Origin: Trametopsis cervina
Lineage: Eukaryota; Basidiomycota; Agaricomycetes; Polyporales; Irpicaceae
Reading direction: 5' to 3'
DNA length: 64,000 nt
Assembly (NCBI GenBank): GCA_022385755.1
Contig: MU278350.1
Coordinates: 1,068,905 to 1,132,904 of the forward strand
The first letter of the stretch is position 1. Each line of letters begins with the position of its first letter. The notes under the pieces are model-generated. The model was not told the origin of the DNA, made no database searches, and was given only the letters and a program-made list of their open reading frames with translations. Below are positions 11,301 through 21,068 of this stretch, piece by piece. Both the position numbers and the translations under genes were made by a program.

Positions 11301-12329
11301 CGTGCGCGGTTGCTTCCAGCTGCCCGGCCACAGTCCCATGCTTAACAGCTGTCGGCTCTCTGATTGCTCCAACTGACCGTCCTGAGAGCATTCACAGAAG
11401 TTGATCGACGCGTGTTGTATGCCTCGTTCGTCGACAATGCACACCCTTCGTGGCTCGCGAAAAGTTCTGATACAACGGTTAGTACCATGTCCAATATAAA
11501 TCACCATGCCAAGCGACTGTAGCGTGGCCCTGCTCCAAAACCCTCGTGCTTCTGTCCATTCCTCTACGATATGTAGAGGGTTGTCGAGATGGTCGTTGAC
11601 AATGCACGCTTTACACATCGCACGTCGACGAAAGCAATCCGAGCAGCGATATAGCGAACCTGAGCTCGCGTGACACCGGGAGCAGCCATCGTCCGGGCTG
11701 GGGCCTGCATGAATGCCGAGAAGCTCGCGGTATATCGAGTGCGCGTGCTCGTCCAAAAACTCGTTCATCATAACCGAGGGTGCCTGCTCAATGCGCTAGC
11801 GTTAACACAAGAGTTTAGCGCACTACACACGCACCTTGGGGTTGAAGTTCGGCTTCTCTGTCTCGTCTGGGATATCGCTTCGCTCCGGTGTCGCTAAGGC
11901 TTCATTTACACTGCGGGGAGGTCGCGAGTCTTGCTTGTTATCTTGTCTCGCGGATGTGGTAGGTGTAGTGGTAGTTTTCAGGACTGTCGAACGGAGGGCG
12001 GCCGTCGGACGCAGTTGGGCAAAGGTGGGTAGCACCAGCGCAGCTATTTTTGATGCTGTTGATGGTGTCTTGATCGCGAACATTGGTGTAGTTGCGATTC
12101 GTGGTGGGAGAGGGAACGTTCGAGAAGCGGGGGGAGGTTTTCGTGGCGAGACTGGTAAAGCGGAGAAAGGCGTGAAACCGGGACGCGTTGTTGGTTGAGA
12201 GGCAGCCGACAGCGAACCTTGCTTCCGTGAATCGCGTGTTGTTACCAGCTTTCGAGATGGGGAAAACTGAGAGGTGGTAGCGACGTGTCGGATTTTTCGA
12301 GGAGTTTGTGGGGGTGTAGGTTCCGCCAT
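8323..12329 (-). CDS. KDZ transposase with N-terminal CxC2-type cysteine cluster
   Basis: Multi-exon gene of roughly 1,000 residues. Exon 1 (12329-11835) is a Pro/Ser/Thr-rich leader with AT-hook-like basic stretches. Exon 2 (from ~11788) holds the CxC2-like cluster: CSRCHASSGSLYRCSDC, RRRAMCKACI, HLDNPLHIVEEW, as in Agaricomycete KDZ transposases. The catalytic core follows: CPACPHLD, then ALYYAIDGNFTL (first Asp), GSVSGIVGLSCARHMFVLPG across an intron, LHISAYDINCQYRIHFWERI (second Asp) and QTDGEALERVWPHM (Glu). The C-terminal part has the usual helical region with KPRSWIWRTFAFI and ends ...YARNQASAYVFEATNAKS at 8323. All exons can be joined in frame without a premature stop, so the enzyme may be intact. 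By family knowledge it would cut and paste the element. The start at 12329 is the first ATG in the leader frame. Several small introns are interpretations, including a 51-nt frame-neutral one near 10890-10945. Confidence 0.88.
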
Positions 12330-13120
12330 GATTGGCAATGGTACCAGAGATCTGCAGTAGAGCAATCAGCGGGTCTAATTCAAATGAAAGGTACCTGGTC
12401 TCAGAATCGGAACACGGACGTCCAACGTGCAGGACAACGTCGTGCACTTCGAACAACGTTCTTCCCAGGACAGCGTCGTGGGGAAGAGAAGTTGTTTTGG
12501 GAGACCACCGGCGTCCCAATGTTGATGAAGGCTAGACAACAAAGTAAGGATGTACTTAGGGAACGTGAGCCGCGAAAGGAACTTGGACGAATGGACAGAC
12601 TTACCGGTGAGGAGATGGAGATGCGGGAGATAGCGTTGGGAGAGTGGGAAAGTCAACGCGTCTGGTGCTACAGGCGCGCAACGTGACCGTGAGAATTGAA
12701 CGCTCACGTGCAAGCCAACAGAGTCAGCGTTGAACTTACGCTCCCGATTGTTATCGCTCTCATCGCTGTCACTGTTCTGCTCTCGTCGCTCTGCTGTTCT
12801 CGTCCGCTCTCGTGCCTCGCTCTCTCGCTGTTTTCGGTACAAGTAAGTTGCATCTTTTAATGCAAATGGCTACTAATAAACTTCTCAATACCAGATCTCA
12901 ACGTGCAAGTTCTCCCAAGCTCTCCAAGTTCTGCAAGACTCTTCGACACGCACGCCGGTGGCCTGCGCACATCAAGCCGCCTCGAACCGTCATTGACCGT
13001 TCGTTGGTAGGATAGAGCCGTCGTTGGCCGCTCTCGATTGGACCGACGCGTGCTTTGAATTTCTGCTCTGAACTGCTTTGCTGTCGGCCGTCTCGTCTGC
13101 TCGCTTACTACGCTTTCAAT
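12330..13120. promoter_or_regulatory. Divergent promoter of transposase and first cargo gene
   Basis: The 791 bp between two divergent starts has no supported gene. It contains a long CT-rich tract (about 12745-12840, repeats of GCTCTCNTCGCTCT) ending in a splice-donor-like CAAGTAAGT, which suggests a transcribed leader with a 5' untranslated intron on the plus strand. Shared control of transposase and cargo is an inference from the layout. Confidence 0.4.
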
Positions 13121-15283
13121 ATGGTTGACTCCGCTGAAGCACCGGGTAAGCACAGTCCAAGTAACTCAATGATGCGCTGAATTGTTGTTCTTTAGCAGCT
13201 TTGCCATGCATTGACTGGCTGGAACGTGTCAAGCGGCCTTCAGCATCTGAACTCGAGGCTGGCCTCCAATGTAAGTTAAACACGCCTCTACTACGACTTC
13301 ATCGAAGCTGATTCCCGTACTTCAGTACGTTTCCATGACGGGCTTGTTGCAGCCCAACAGTCTGACGGCAAGTACGTCTTGACTTCGCCGAACGCACCTT
13401 TCCTCCCCATGCCTCCGTATGGACGACTCTCGATTACAATGAAGAGCAACGGCAAATTCGGGCAGGAAGATCCCATCGAATGGCCGCAGGTTTACGTCCC
13501 CGAGCAGCGATACCATTTCCTCGCGTGTGTCCCAAGGTATTCTCACCCACGACGCCGCCCCGAGGTGTGGGCAACGCCCACCTTCATCGACTTTCAACTC
13601 CATGCTCCTAATCTATTGCAAGCTCTGTACATCTTATCTCCCAATCGCCTCGAACCAATCACGGCACTCGTAGAGGAGTTGGAAGCCGAAGCCGCCGCTC
13701 TAACCAATTTGGATACCCAGCAGCTGCGCTGGCTTGTTATCAGCACCCGGCATGCGTTAGACCGCCTGACCGTCCCTGCCACTCAGCGCGACCTTATTCG
13801 CCAGTTCGTCTGCGTTGAGCGGAACTTCTGCATGACGCTTGCTTGGATTACCTGGCACAATCTCTACGCGAACCTCCCTCCCGCACCTCACGTCGCGCCA
13901 GTGCACCGCGACCTTATGGGTGCCTTCACCACGGATCCGAACATCGCACAGAAGCTTCACCACGTCGGAATTCCTGTATGGTACATGCGACTCGCTGCCA
14001 ATCTAGGTCCTGCCGACATTATCGTCAAGATTGTGAAGGTCACGCCTCCGACCGACATCATCACCAGCACGGGCGACTATAACGGCGTTGTCGTTTACGA
14101 GGGCCCACCCGGCATACGTCAGCTTGAAGCGGTGTGCTACAAAGGCCATCTTTACGCCGACATCGAGCCGGTCCCCTATCCTGCCGACTATGCCCCGGCT
14201 GAGGATGTCATTGATCATGCGACCGCTGTGGCTGCCTCGACGACGACCCCACATCCACGTGCTCGCGACACTCCGTCTGCCGCAGGCCCGTCGCGCGCAT
14301 CAAAGTCAAATGCCGAACGACCCGAACCATGTAAGTCCGATTCTCACCGACCACGTAGTTAAGGTAATAATGTTTCATGTACAGATACGCGTCGCGGTCC
14401 TTCTCAACGGGAAGGGCGCTCGAAATTTGAGCCGATCGCTCACTCTTGCCTGCCGCCGAGTGTTGCAATATGGGAGGTGGCTCTCCGTGGTGCGAACCTC
14501 AAGCCCTCAAACGTCCAAGTTCCTTGGGGCTACTGGATCCCCGACCCCACCTTGGTTGTCACCTCCGGTAGCCTCGATCGTCGAAAGCGGTACGTCCTCA
14601 ATTGGCTCAAGATCAGGGATGCTTGGTACTATATCACCCGTGATGCCCGCTACCGCCGCCCGCTGCCTACCCGCTGGTGGCGAGTGTATCTCGATGAAGG
14701 ACCGTACCCTCAAACCGAGACGGGTGGGAAGTCGAAGGCCAAGGAACGGTCGCATGTGATGAAGATTCTCGCCCTCGTCTTCAGCACGCAGAATATCCGC
14801 ACCGGCGACATCCAGCCAACGTGGTTCGGCCGGCCTATTGCGGACGTCGACGAGCAGCTCTGTCGGGAAGTGGCCTGGGAGATCAGCGAGATGGCCTTCC
14901 GCACGGAGTTGTTAATGCTAGACCTGAAGTTCTTCCAGGCTCACTCGGACCCTGCTCTGGCCGCTCAGCGAGTGGAATACATGCAGCAAATCTTCCCTGG
15001 TGGACGACAGCTCTATCTCACTTCGCTCCCCTCTGCCAATATCGGCCTAGCGTCAGAGGACCCACTAGTCCGCGCGAACTCGTTGGAGCCGCTGCGTCGT
15101 CTCATGCTGGCATGGCCTGGTGTCCCCGATTACATCCGGTTTTCGCAATCTCTCGATACGGCGGGTGATTCACCACAGGTCCGTGGCATGGAGCGCGCCA
15201 TGGCAGAGTTCTATACCCGCACGTTCTATCAGCAATCAGGTCGAGCCCCCGTACTTCCTCGTCGTTTCCCGTTCGCGCAATAG
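13121..15283 (+). CDS. Agaricomycete-specific protein of unknown function (KDZ cargo gene A)
   Basis: Exons start at the ATG at 13121 (MVDSAEAPG); introns lie at ~13146-13196, 13271-13325 and 14331-14384; the stop is at 15283. The protein has about 660 residues. The N-terminal part has ALPCIDWLERVKRPSASELE, then WPQVYVPEQRYHFLACVP, FIDFQLHAPNLLQALYILSP and HHVGIPVWYMRLAANL. After a disordered Pro/Ser linker comes a second domain with WEVALRG, VPWGYWIPDPTLVV, YVLNWLKIRDAWYY and LPTRWWRVYL. I recognise this arrangement as a protein found in many copies in Agaricomycete genomes, without an assigned function; no catalytic motif is visible. Codirectional with genes B and C and divergent from the transposase, it is likely element cargo. 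Function unknown. Confidence 0.85.
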
Positions 15284-15611
15284 CACTCGCCAGATTTATT
15301 TTCCGTTTCCTCTTAGTGTACTTGTACGTTTCGCCGCTGTGCCGCACTTATCTTGATTAGTGATAAATTGTTTCTTCCCGCCCTCCTGGCAAGTGTGACG
15401 GCATTGTCACTTGAGATATGGAAAGGTATTGGCATCTGTTTCGGATGGAAAAATAATTTACGTATATTTATTGCTCTGCTAAAGCACGTAGTTTATAGAT
15501 ACCGAGTGCGGCTACACCTCGCCAGTCAAATCCTGAGCTGCTCGGTGAGTTTCATTCAAGCACTTGCATGTCCAGGTCTTAACGCCCTCTCTTGTCATCA
15601 CCACAGCCGAT
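15284..15611. other. Short intergenic spacer between cargo genes A and B
   Basis: AT-richer than its flanks. It contains the 3' flank of gene A and a CCACAG acceptor-like site just before the gene B start, so an untranslated first exon of gene B is possible. Confidence 0.4.
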
Positions 15612-18026
15612 ATGGGTTGGAGCGACCATGAGAAAGATTACTTATGGCAGGTTGTCGCCGACCCAGTAGTGGTGTCGATGTATGCGAGGAATCCTGGTAG
15701 AGTTCTGGACACCGACGCAGACGGCTCTGTTGTGCAAAGAGCGCGAGGTCGGCCGTCTGGAGTGAAAGGTAGTGTATTGAAAGACATTGTTGCTTACGCT
15801 TTGCCAGGGTATCTTAAGAAGTTCAGTGACCCATTGGCCGGCGAATCACACACCGAATTCGCCGAACGAGAGAAGGCACGGAGGCGGCATTCGCTCAAAA
15901 CCAAACGCATGGTGGAGGAGACTGAAGCGGACCGCCTGCTGCGACTAGAACCGGTCAAGCTGAATCAGGTAAGGCAAACCATCTACCATATTTCTGCTGA
16001 CTGATCCACCTCCTAGCGACTCTACACGTTCTTCCAGAATGCTAGCCCCAACAAAGTCGCCCAGAGGAAACCCGGACGCCTGACGATGCTACCCGCGCAA
16101 CAGCCTCTTGACCGGCCATTGACCCCTTATGAAGTCTTCAAGTCCTCTGGTGTAGTCTCCGCTCCAAACACATCCTCAGCAAGTGCAAGTTCGGATCGTT
16201 TTCGCATCGCTGATTGGAACGTCGCGGTGAAGACACACTTTAACAACCTGTCGGCGGAGGAAATGGCTGCCCTCGAGGAAACCACAAGGGAGCGGAATGA
16301 GGGACACCATGCCGACCTGCCACCTGCGCTGTTGAAACTCACACGAGAGAAGTACGTATCAGTCTCGTCATGTTTGATCAACCACTGAAGAACCGCCTGC
16401 AGGAAAGTCGATGATCTACCTAAGATGATACGTGCTGCGTGGGATCACTGGACGGGGGAGACAGACTTTCGCGCTATCACTATTTATGGTGGGGTCGGAA
16501 AAGACGATGAAGTAGAGACAAACATGTAAGTGCTTCCTTCCACTGCCGATTCTGCCTCTAAAACACCTACAGTCTACATAATATTGAAGATTCGGAGGGC
16601 CGCTCCTTCGTACAATTTTTCTGTGAACGCCTGAATCTACCCACGGAACGCTTTAGGCTCGTATTGGAGATGTTCTTTCAGAACGTCTACAAGCGTAAGT
16701 GTTGCCTAGTTCGTGTTTGTCACAATTCCTCATGTATCCCTAGCTATCGCATACCCGGATGAGCGGACGTCTGAGCAACCGGAGGGTGTTGAAGGGGCGA
16801 GTGAGGGCAACATCGAAGTTGACATCGACATGGCTCTACGTGCGTTTTCACGTCGTTTAGATTCGCCTACTTTCACCGAACAATTCCAGCCATGTCAGAT
16901 GTTCGTTCAGAGGCAAACACCGCCGTACCTCAGCTCTCTACAGAAGACGACATGGACGACATCCGCTCCGAACTCTCATACCTCGATGTATCGAAGTTGG
17001 CACAGGTTACAAAGGGTGCCGAAACTGTGCATAGTATGCGCTTTCGCCTCGTTCTCACCTGTATACCTTCACTGAACTATGCTAGCCATGTCTGGCGTTC
17101 GTTCAGAGGCGCACGTCGCCGAACCTCAGTTCTCAGCTGATGGTGACATGGACGACACCCGCTCCGAGCTCTCGTATGTCGATATATCGGAGTTGACGCG
17201 ACTTACGATGGATGTCGAAGCCGTGCATGGTATGGCTGACGACAGGCCTGACATGGACGTGGAAAGCGAAGACCCAATGTCGCTCGTCGTCGATCCTGTT
17301 GACGCATCCGCTCACAGTGCACAAGCCACTGTTGAAGCTGTCCCTATCAGTAGTGGCTTGGAAGCTGGCGGTGCGGATAGCAACCTGGAAGGTCCCGCTC
17401 CCGGAGCCCCAGAAGGTGACTCTCACACCCGCATGCTCTCGTGCTGAGCTGACGGCCCACATAGGCAGCTCAGTAGTACAACGAGCGAGAGAGATTGCAG
17501 CCGAATTTGGCGCGAATCTTGCTGTCATCGCACAAGCCGCCTTGACGGAGGATTGGGCACTGTTAGAAAGTATCACGCCACATAGCAGTGAAGAGGTTGC
17601 CACACAAGTAAGCGCATACTTCACGGTGGCTTTCTATTTGCTAACATTACGTCAGGCCATCGTACCACCAGGAAATACAGAGCGGAAGATGGGCAGCAAG
17701 CGTGTGTCCCAGCCCAGGAAAGCTCGTGTTGCCTCGCGCCGCGCACAACCGCCGAATGCCAGCACCAACGCAAGCCCCGTACGCAAGCCCCTCCGCTCCA
17801 AAGGTACCGGAAAAAACGAACGAAACGCCCCACAAAGTGCGCTCACGGCTGCTATTCCGAACTTAGACGGTGCTATGGTAAGACGCAGCGGGCGAGCGGC
17901 GAAGCCAAGACAGGCAGGGACATGGGATTACGATGACGCTGTCCTCAGGCAAGCGAACGCGTAAGTATCGTCGCATCTGCATCTCATCCCTCCGCATCTA
18001 ACCATATGTATAGGTCGCGCAAGTAG
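15612..18026 (+). CDS. Unknown protein with tandem exon duplication (KDZ cargo gene B)
   Basis: At least nine exons from MGWSDHEKDYLWQVVAD to a final SRK-stop at 18026. The N-terminal part carries a basic stretch (RARGRPSGVKGSVLK, AT-hook-like GRP core) and a long helical region (SHTEFAEREKARRRHSLK). The middle has RFRIADWNVAVKTHFNNLSAEE, LPKMIRAAWDHWTGETDF and FRLVLEMFFQNVYK. The C-terminal part is basic and disordered (KRVSQPRKARVASRRAQ, MVRRSGRAAKPRQAGTWDY), the kind of tail seen in DNA- or chromatin-bound proteins. A 196-bp unit of exon plus intron (16890-17085) is repeated from 17086: DVRSEANTAVPQLS/DDIRSELSYLDVSKL recurs as GVRSEAHVAEPQFS/DDTRSELSYVDISEL. No known domain is recognised. 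Nuclear location is inferred from composition only. Confidence 0.8.
16890..17229 (+). repeat. Tandem exon-intron duplication inside cargo gene B
   Basis: The first exon copy, 16890-17033, is 144 nt (48 codons), flanked by phase-1 introns. The second copy starts at 17086, offset by 196 bases, and keeps the same reading phase. At the position equivalent to the first copy's donor (17034) the second copy still has GGTATGG (17229-17235), but the reading frame runs on through it. Confidence 0.85.
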
Positions 18027-18221
18027 CCTGCAAGGTGACAGAACCCCAGATCCGTACTTAGATATATTTCCGAAACGCGCATGTACTAGCTTACAATTTT
18101 CGAAAATTAATGCTGAAAAAAGTTGGGAGAGCGGCGTGAAACCTATTTAAGGGGAGTAGGCATTGAGCAGCTGCTGTCATCCCACCCAGTTTTACTCATC
18201 CTCCCCCTCAGTAGCCTCACT

Positions 18222-19772
18222 ATGTCCAGGAAAGACCGCTCCAGCGACTGGGACCTGAGCCCGCAGGACGTCCCCAAGACCGTCATGCCCTCCGAGTTCA
18301 AGAGCATCGTGGAAGCCTCCATGATGTCTCTCGCCGACGCGCAAGGATACACCATGCCCGCCGTCTGCGAGAATTGCAACGAGAACCTGGTCGTCGCCGT
18401 TGCGAAGAAGAAGACTAAGCTCGGTCAGATCTTCGTCAATGTAAGTAATCTCTTCGCCTATACGAGCTGCCGCTAACCACCAATCGTTCAGTGCAATGCA
18501 TGCGAAACCTACGACATGGCGGCTGAAGTCGACATTCCAAATGATGTACGCGACTACATCGAAGGCATGCGCGCCGAGATCGTTGCAAAGTGGCACGCCC
18601 GCGAGGGCCCTCAAGAGTACTGCCGCAAACGTGGTATTACACTGCCGGACGACTTTGACGAGGCTCCCGTCGCCGTGTCGCCCGCGACGTCCACCCCCCC
18701 GCTGACGTCTTCCCAGACCGACGAAGGGTCGATCTTAGTACCAGCCACGCCGCCTCCCACCAGGAACCGCAGCGCAGCGAGCTCGGCCACTCTTTCCAGC
18801 CCCTTCACACCGTTCCCTTCATCGCAGCGTCATCTGAACGCGGGCGCGGCATCGCAAAGCATCCGTGGAGGGACCTTGAGCGAGTTATCAAAGGTGCGCC
18901 ATGGTATTAATATTGTCTACTACGTATACTAACCATAGCGCAGAAGCTTTTCGCGAAGAACCTCTCGAGCCCGATCAGCGTCAGCTCGTGGGAGTCGCCG
19001 TCGCCCGCCAAGACGAGCGCCGGCGCGCGCGCGTCGTTCATCTTCGACAACATCGCCACTGACTCTGACTCCAGCGACATCGAAATTATCGAAGGCCCCA
19101 TCCCCATGAAGCAAACATCGACAATCTTCAAGAAGCGCGAGTCCAAGGCTGCTTCTGAGGTGAGTGCAAACATAACTATCAATATTCGGTCTAATTTCGT
19201 GCTGCAGAGCGGTAGCAAGGCCAAACCGATCGCGGTTGGTTCTTCCCAGTCACAGGCCGCGGCTCCTAAGAGCGGGTCGTCGTCTGCGTCGGGCAAGCGC
19301 AAGGTGGACGACACTGATATCGAGGTAAGTTTCATCAATACTTGTGAGCTATGGAGCTAACTTACTTGCAGCACGCCTTCCTCGGCAAGAAGCGCAAGAC
19401 GGCCTCCGAGCCGCTTGCAAAGCTGCGCGATATCCAAGTGATCATGTGGTACAAGGTACGCCCGCGTCCTAACTCACGCGTTTCAGATGCTTACCAAGGT
19501 GTTAGGTGGACGGCCCTCCGCTCATTGTCGGCGAGAAGGTGCCGTTGATCTTTAGCATCTCGGACCTTAAGAAGATGTGCGCCGAACTGGGCATCGACAC
19601 CAAGGGCGACGAGCAGCTGCGCGTTTGGTGCCCGGAGGACTTCACCTGGCAAGCCTTCACGCCGCGTGCTAAGATCAGTTACGCCGAGGGCCACAAAGCA
19701 ATCCTGGTTCGTCGCGAGGGAGCGAAGAACTTGCAAGGATTCTGGTCGGGGGGCTGTGAAGTATTCGCCTAA
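18222..19772 (+). CDS. Unknown protein with putative N-terminal zinc-binding cysteines (KDZ cargo gene C)
   Basis: Five or six exons from MSRKDRSSDWDLSPQDVPK to a stop at 19772; about 430 residues. Residues ~45-85 have paired cysteines split by intron 1: VCENCNENLVVAVAKKKTKL, then IFVNCNACETYDMA. This CxxC...CxxC arrangement resembles a small zinc ribbon or GRF-like finger. The middle is Ser/Pro/Thr-rich and basic (SGKRKVDDTDIEHAFLGKKR). The last exons encode a compact domain: LAKLRDIQVIMWYKMLTKV, PLIFSISDLKKMCAELGID, WCPEDFTWQAFTPRA, AEGHKAILVRRE. Homologues of this type are repeated in Agaricomycete genomes; I know no function. It is the last of three codirectional cargo genes, 195 bp after gene B. 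The stop codon lies in a 53-bp tandem duplication. Confidence 0.82.
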
Positions 19773-19862
19773 AGGGTATCACCCGCATTTGTTGATCCTA
19801 ACTCCGTTCTGAAGCGTTCGCATAAAGGGTATCACCCGCCTTGGTAGATTCTGAATCCGTAG
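19758..19862 (+). repeat. 53-bp tandem duplication spanning the gene C stop codon
   Basis: Unit 1 (19758-19810) contains the last codons and stop of gene C (GAAGTATTCGCCTAAAGGG). Unit 2 (from 19811) repeats it as GAAGCGTTCGCATAAAGGG, and both continue with TATCACCCGC. The in-frame stop is duplicated as well. Confidence 0.85.
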
Positions 19863-20921
19863 TATACAGCAATTTTAATTATTGTTCCCTCCTCATTTTT
19901 GCGCTTGTGTGAGGAGACTGGCCGCGTGGGTATTCATAGCATTCCAGTCCGAGTCTACTGATGAACTGGATAGATTTACCGCTCCCAACTACGACGGCGA
20001 CGCATCTCGCCATCCGCCCCATCCGCTAAGTCCGTGCCTTACTGCGTTGCGCAACGGCGACAGCGCACCTCCCCTCCCGCGCCGGGCCTAAATAAGTGTG
20101 CGGCGATAGCGACATCCCTCACGCCACAGTACTAACAATTTTATTTTCCATGTTTTACTCCGTCAGGTGGGACCCAGAACAATATGATGTATCGGGCGGT
20201 GTGGGGAACTACGGCGCACGGGCGCATCTCCACTACCATATGCAGTCTTGCATGTATGTGGTGCGGTACGGCGGGGCGTAGTGCGTAATGCCCTACAGCA
20301 GTGTTACGCTATTTTACCGGCCCTCAGTGTGCCTGGCGACGAGCCTCTTGCATCGGCCCACTTCCAAATCAGGCTTTGAGGTATTAATTCTCCTTTTCAG
20401 GACTCTCTATTTCCTTTTCAGTCCTGTCGATTAATCGTGTTCCTACTCGCTCCGATTGCTCAGCTCTCGCCTGACTCACGTGCGAACAGGCGCAACTGCC
20501 CCGTTATGGTGTCTCCACACCCCGCTTCCACGCCTCCTCAACACACTTCTCGCACTTCTCACCTGCTCACCGCACTTCTATTCACCACAGCTACGTGTCT
20601 CTAACCTACGGCACAATGTACGGTACGTGTTTCTAATCTACGTCGATGCACCGCGAGGGAGGCGGGGGAATGGGCGGGTGTGCTACGCGGGCTATGCGGG
20701 CGGGTACGTCCTGTGCGCGAGGGCGGGGAAATGATGTGCGCGAGGGCGGGGGAATGATGTGCGCGAGGGCGGAGGGATGGCGCGGGTATGGCGGGGCGAC
20801 GGCGGCGGTTCCCGCTGCATTGATGGGAACCTGATGGGACGTTGATGGAGGGCCTCGCCCTCACGTCTCACCTTTGATATTCCCTAATGTAGGTCGTCGA
20901 TTATTCTCCCTCACGCGCGCT
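19863..20921. other. Right subterminal region of the KDZ element, no gene seen
   Basis: Contains a short duplicated stretch near 20590-20645 (CTACGTGTCTCTAACCTACG / GTACGTGTTTCTAATCTACG). Three copies of a GTGCGCGAGGGCGGGG motif separated by AAATGATGT-like spacers lie at about 20711-20775. No supported coding sequence. Confidence 0.5.
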
Positions 20922-20941
20922 GCACTAATCCGATTAGTAGT
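20922..20941 (-). repeat. Right terminal inverted repeat of the KDZ element
   Basis: Read on the minus strand, ACTACTAATCGGATTAGTGC matches the left end at 18 of 20 positions, with AATAATC at the same 36-base offset inward. Confidence 0.75.
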
Positions 20942-21068
20942 TTGTAAGCAGCTCCATGGGTACTCGTAGTCGGGCAAGTCCCCGGAACAAACTTCTATAC
21001 TGTCTCATGGGTCGAGAGATCCACAGACCTTTTGTGCTCCGACTGTATCACCTCAACAGTTTCGGTGG

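Larger units (their letters stand above)
6517..20941. mobile_element. Candidate 14.4 kb KDZ-class DNA transposon with cargo genes
   Basis: Both ends carry the same motif in inverted orientation: ACTACTAATCTGATTAGTAC at 6517-6536 and, read inward on the minus strand from 20941, ACTACTAATCGGATTAGTGC. At exactly the same distance inside (36 bases) both ends have AATAATC followed by an A-CG-CCTA pattern. Further in, both have a cluster of CCATCA motifs followed by GC-rich sequence. Inside are a KDZ-family transposase (8323-12329, minus), a degenerate minisatellite, and three genes on the plus strand with no assigned function. KDZ (Kyakuja-Dileera-Zisupton) elements are known large Agaricomycete transposons; some carry TET/JBP dioxygenases, but none is recognisable here. 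No perfect 8-bp target duplication is visible next to these borders, so the exact ends remain open. A chance match of unrelated palindromes is unlikely given the shared spacing. Confidence 0.72.

Noticed and set aside
8323..20000. TET/JBP dioxygenase as KDZ cargo
   Set aside because: Looked for the HxD...H iron-binding pattern expected for this family in genes A, B and C and saw none.
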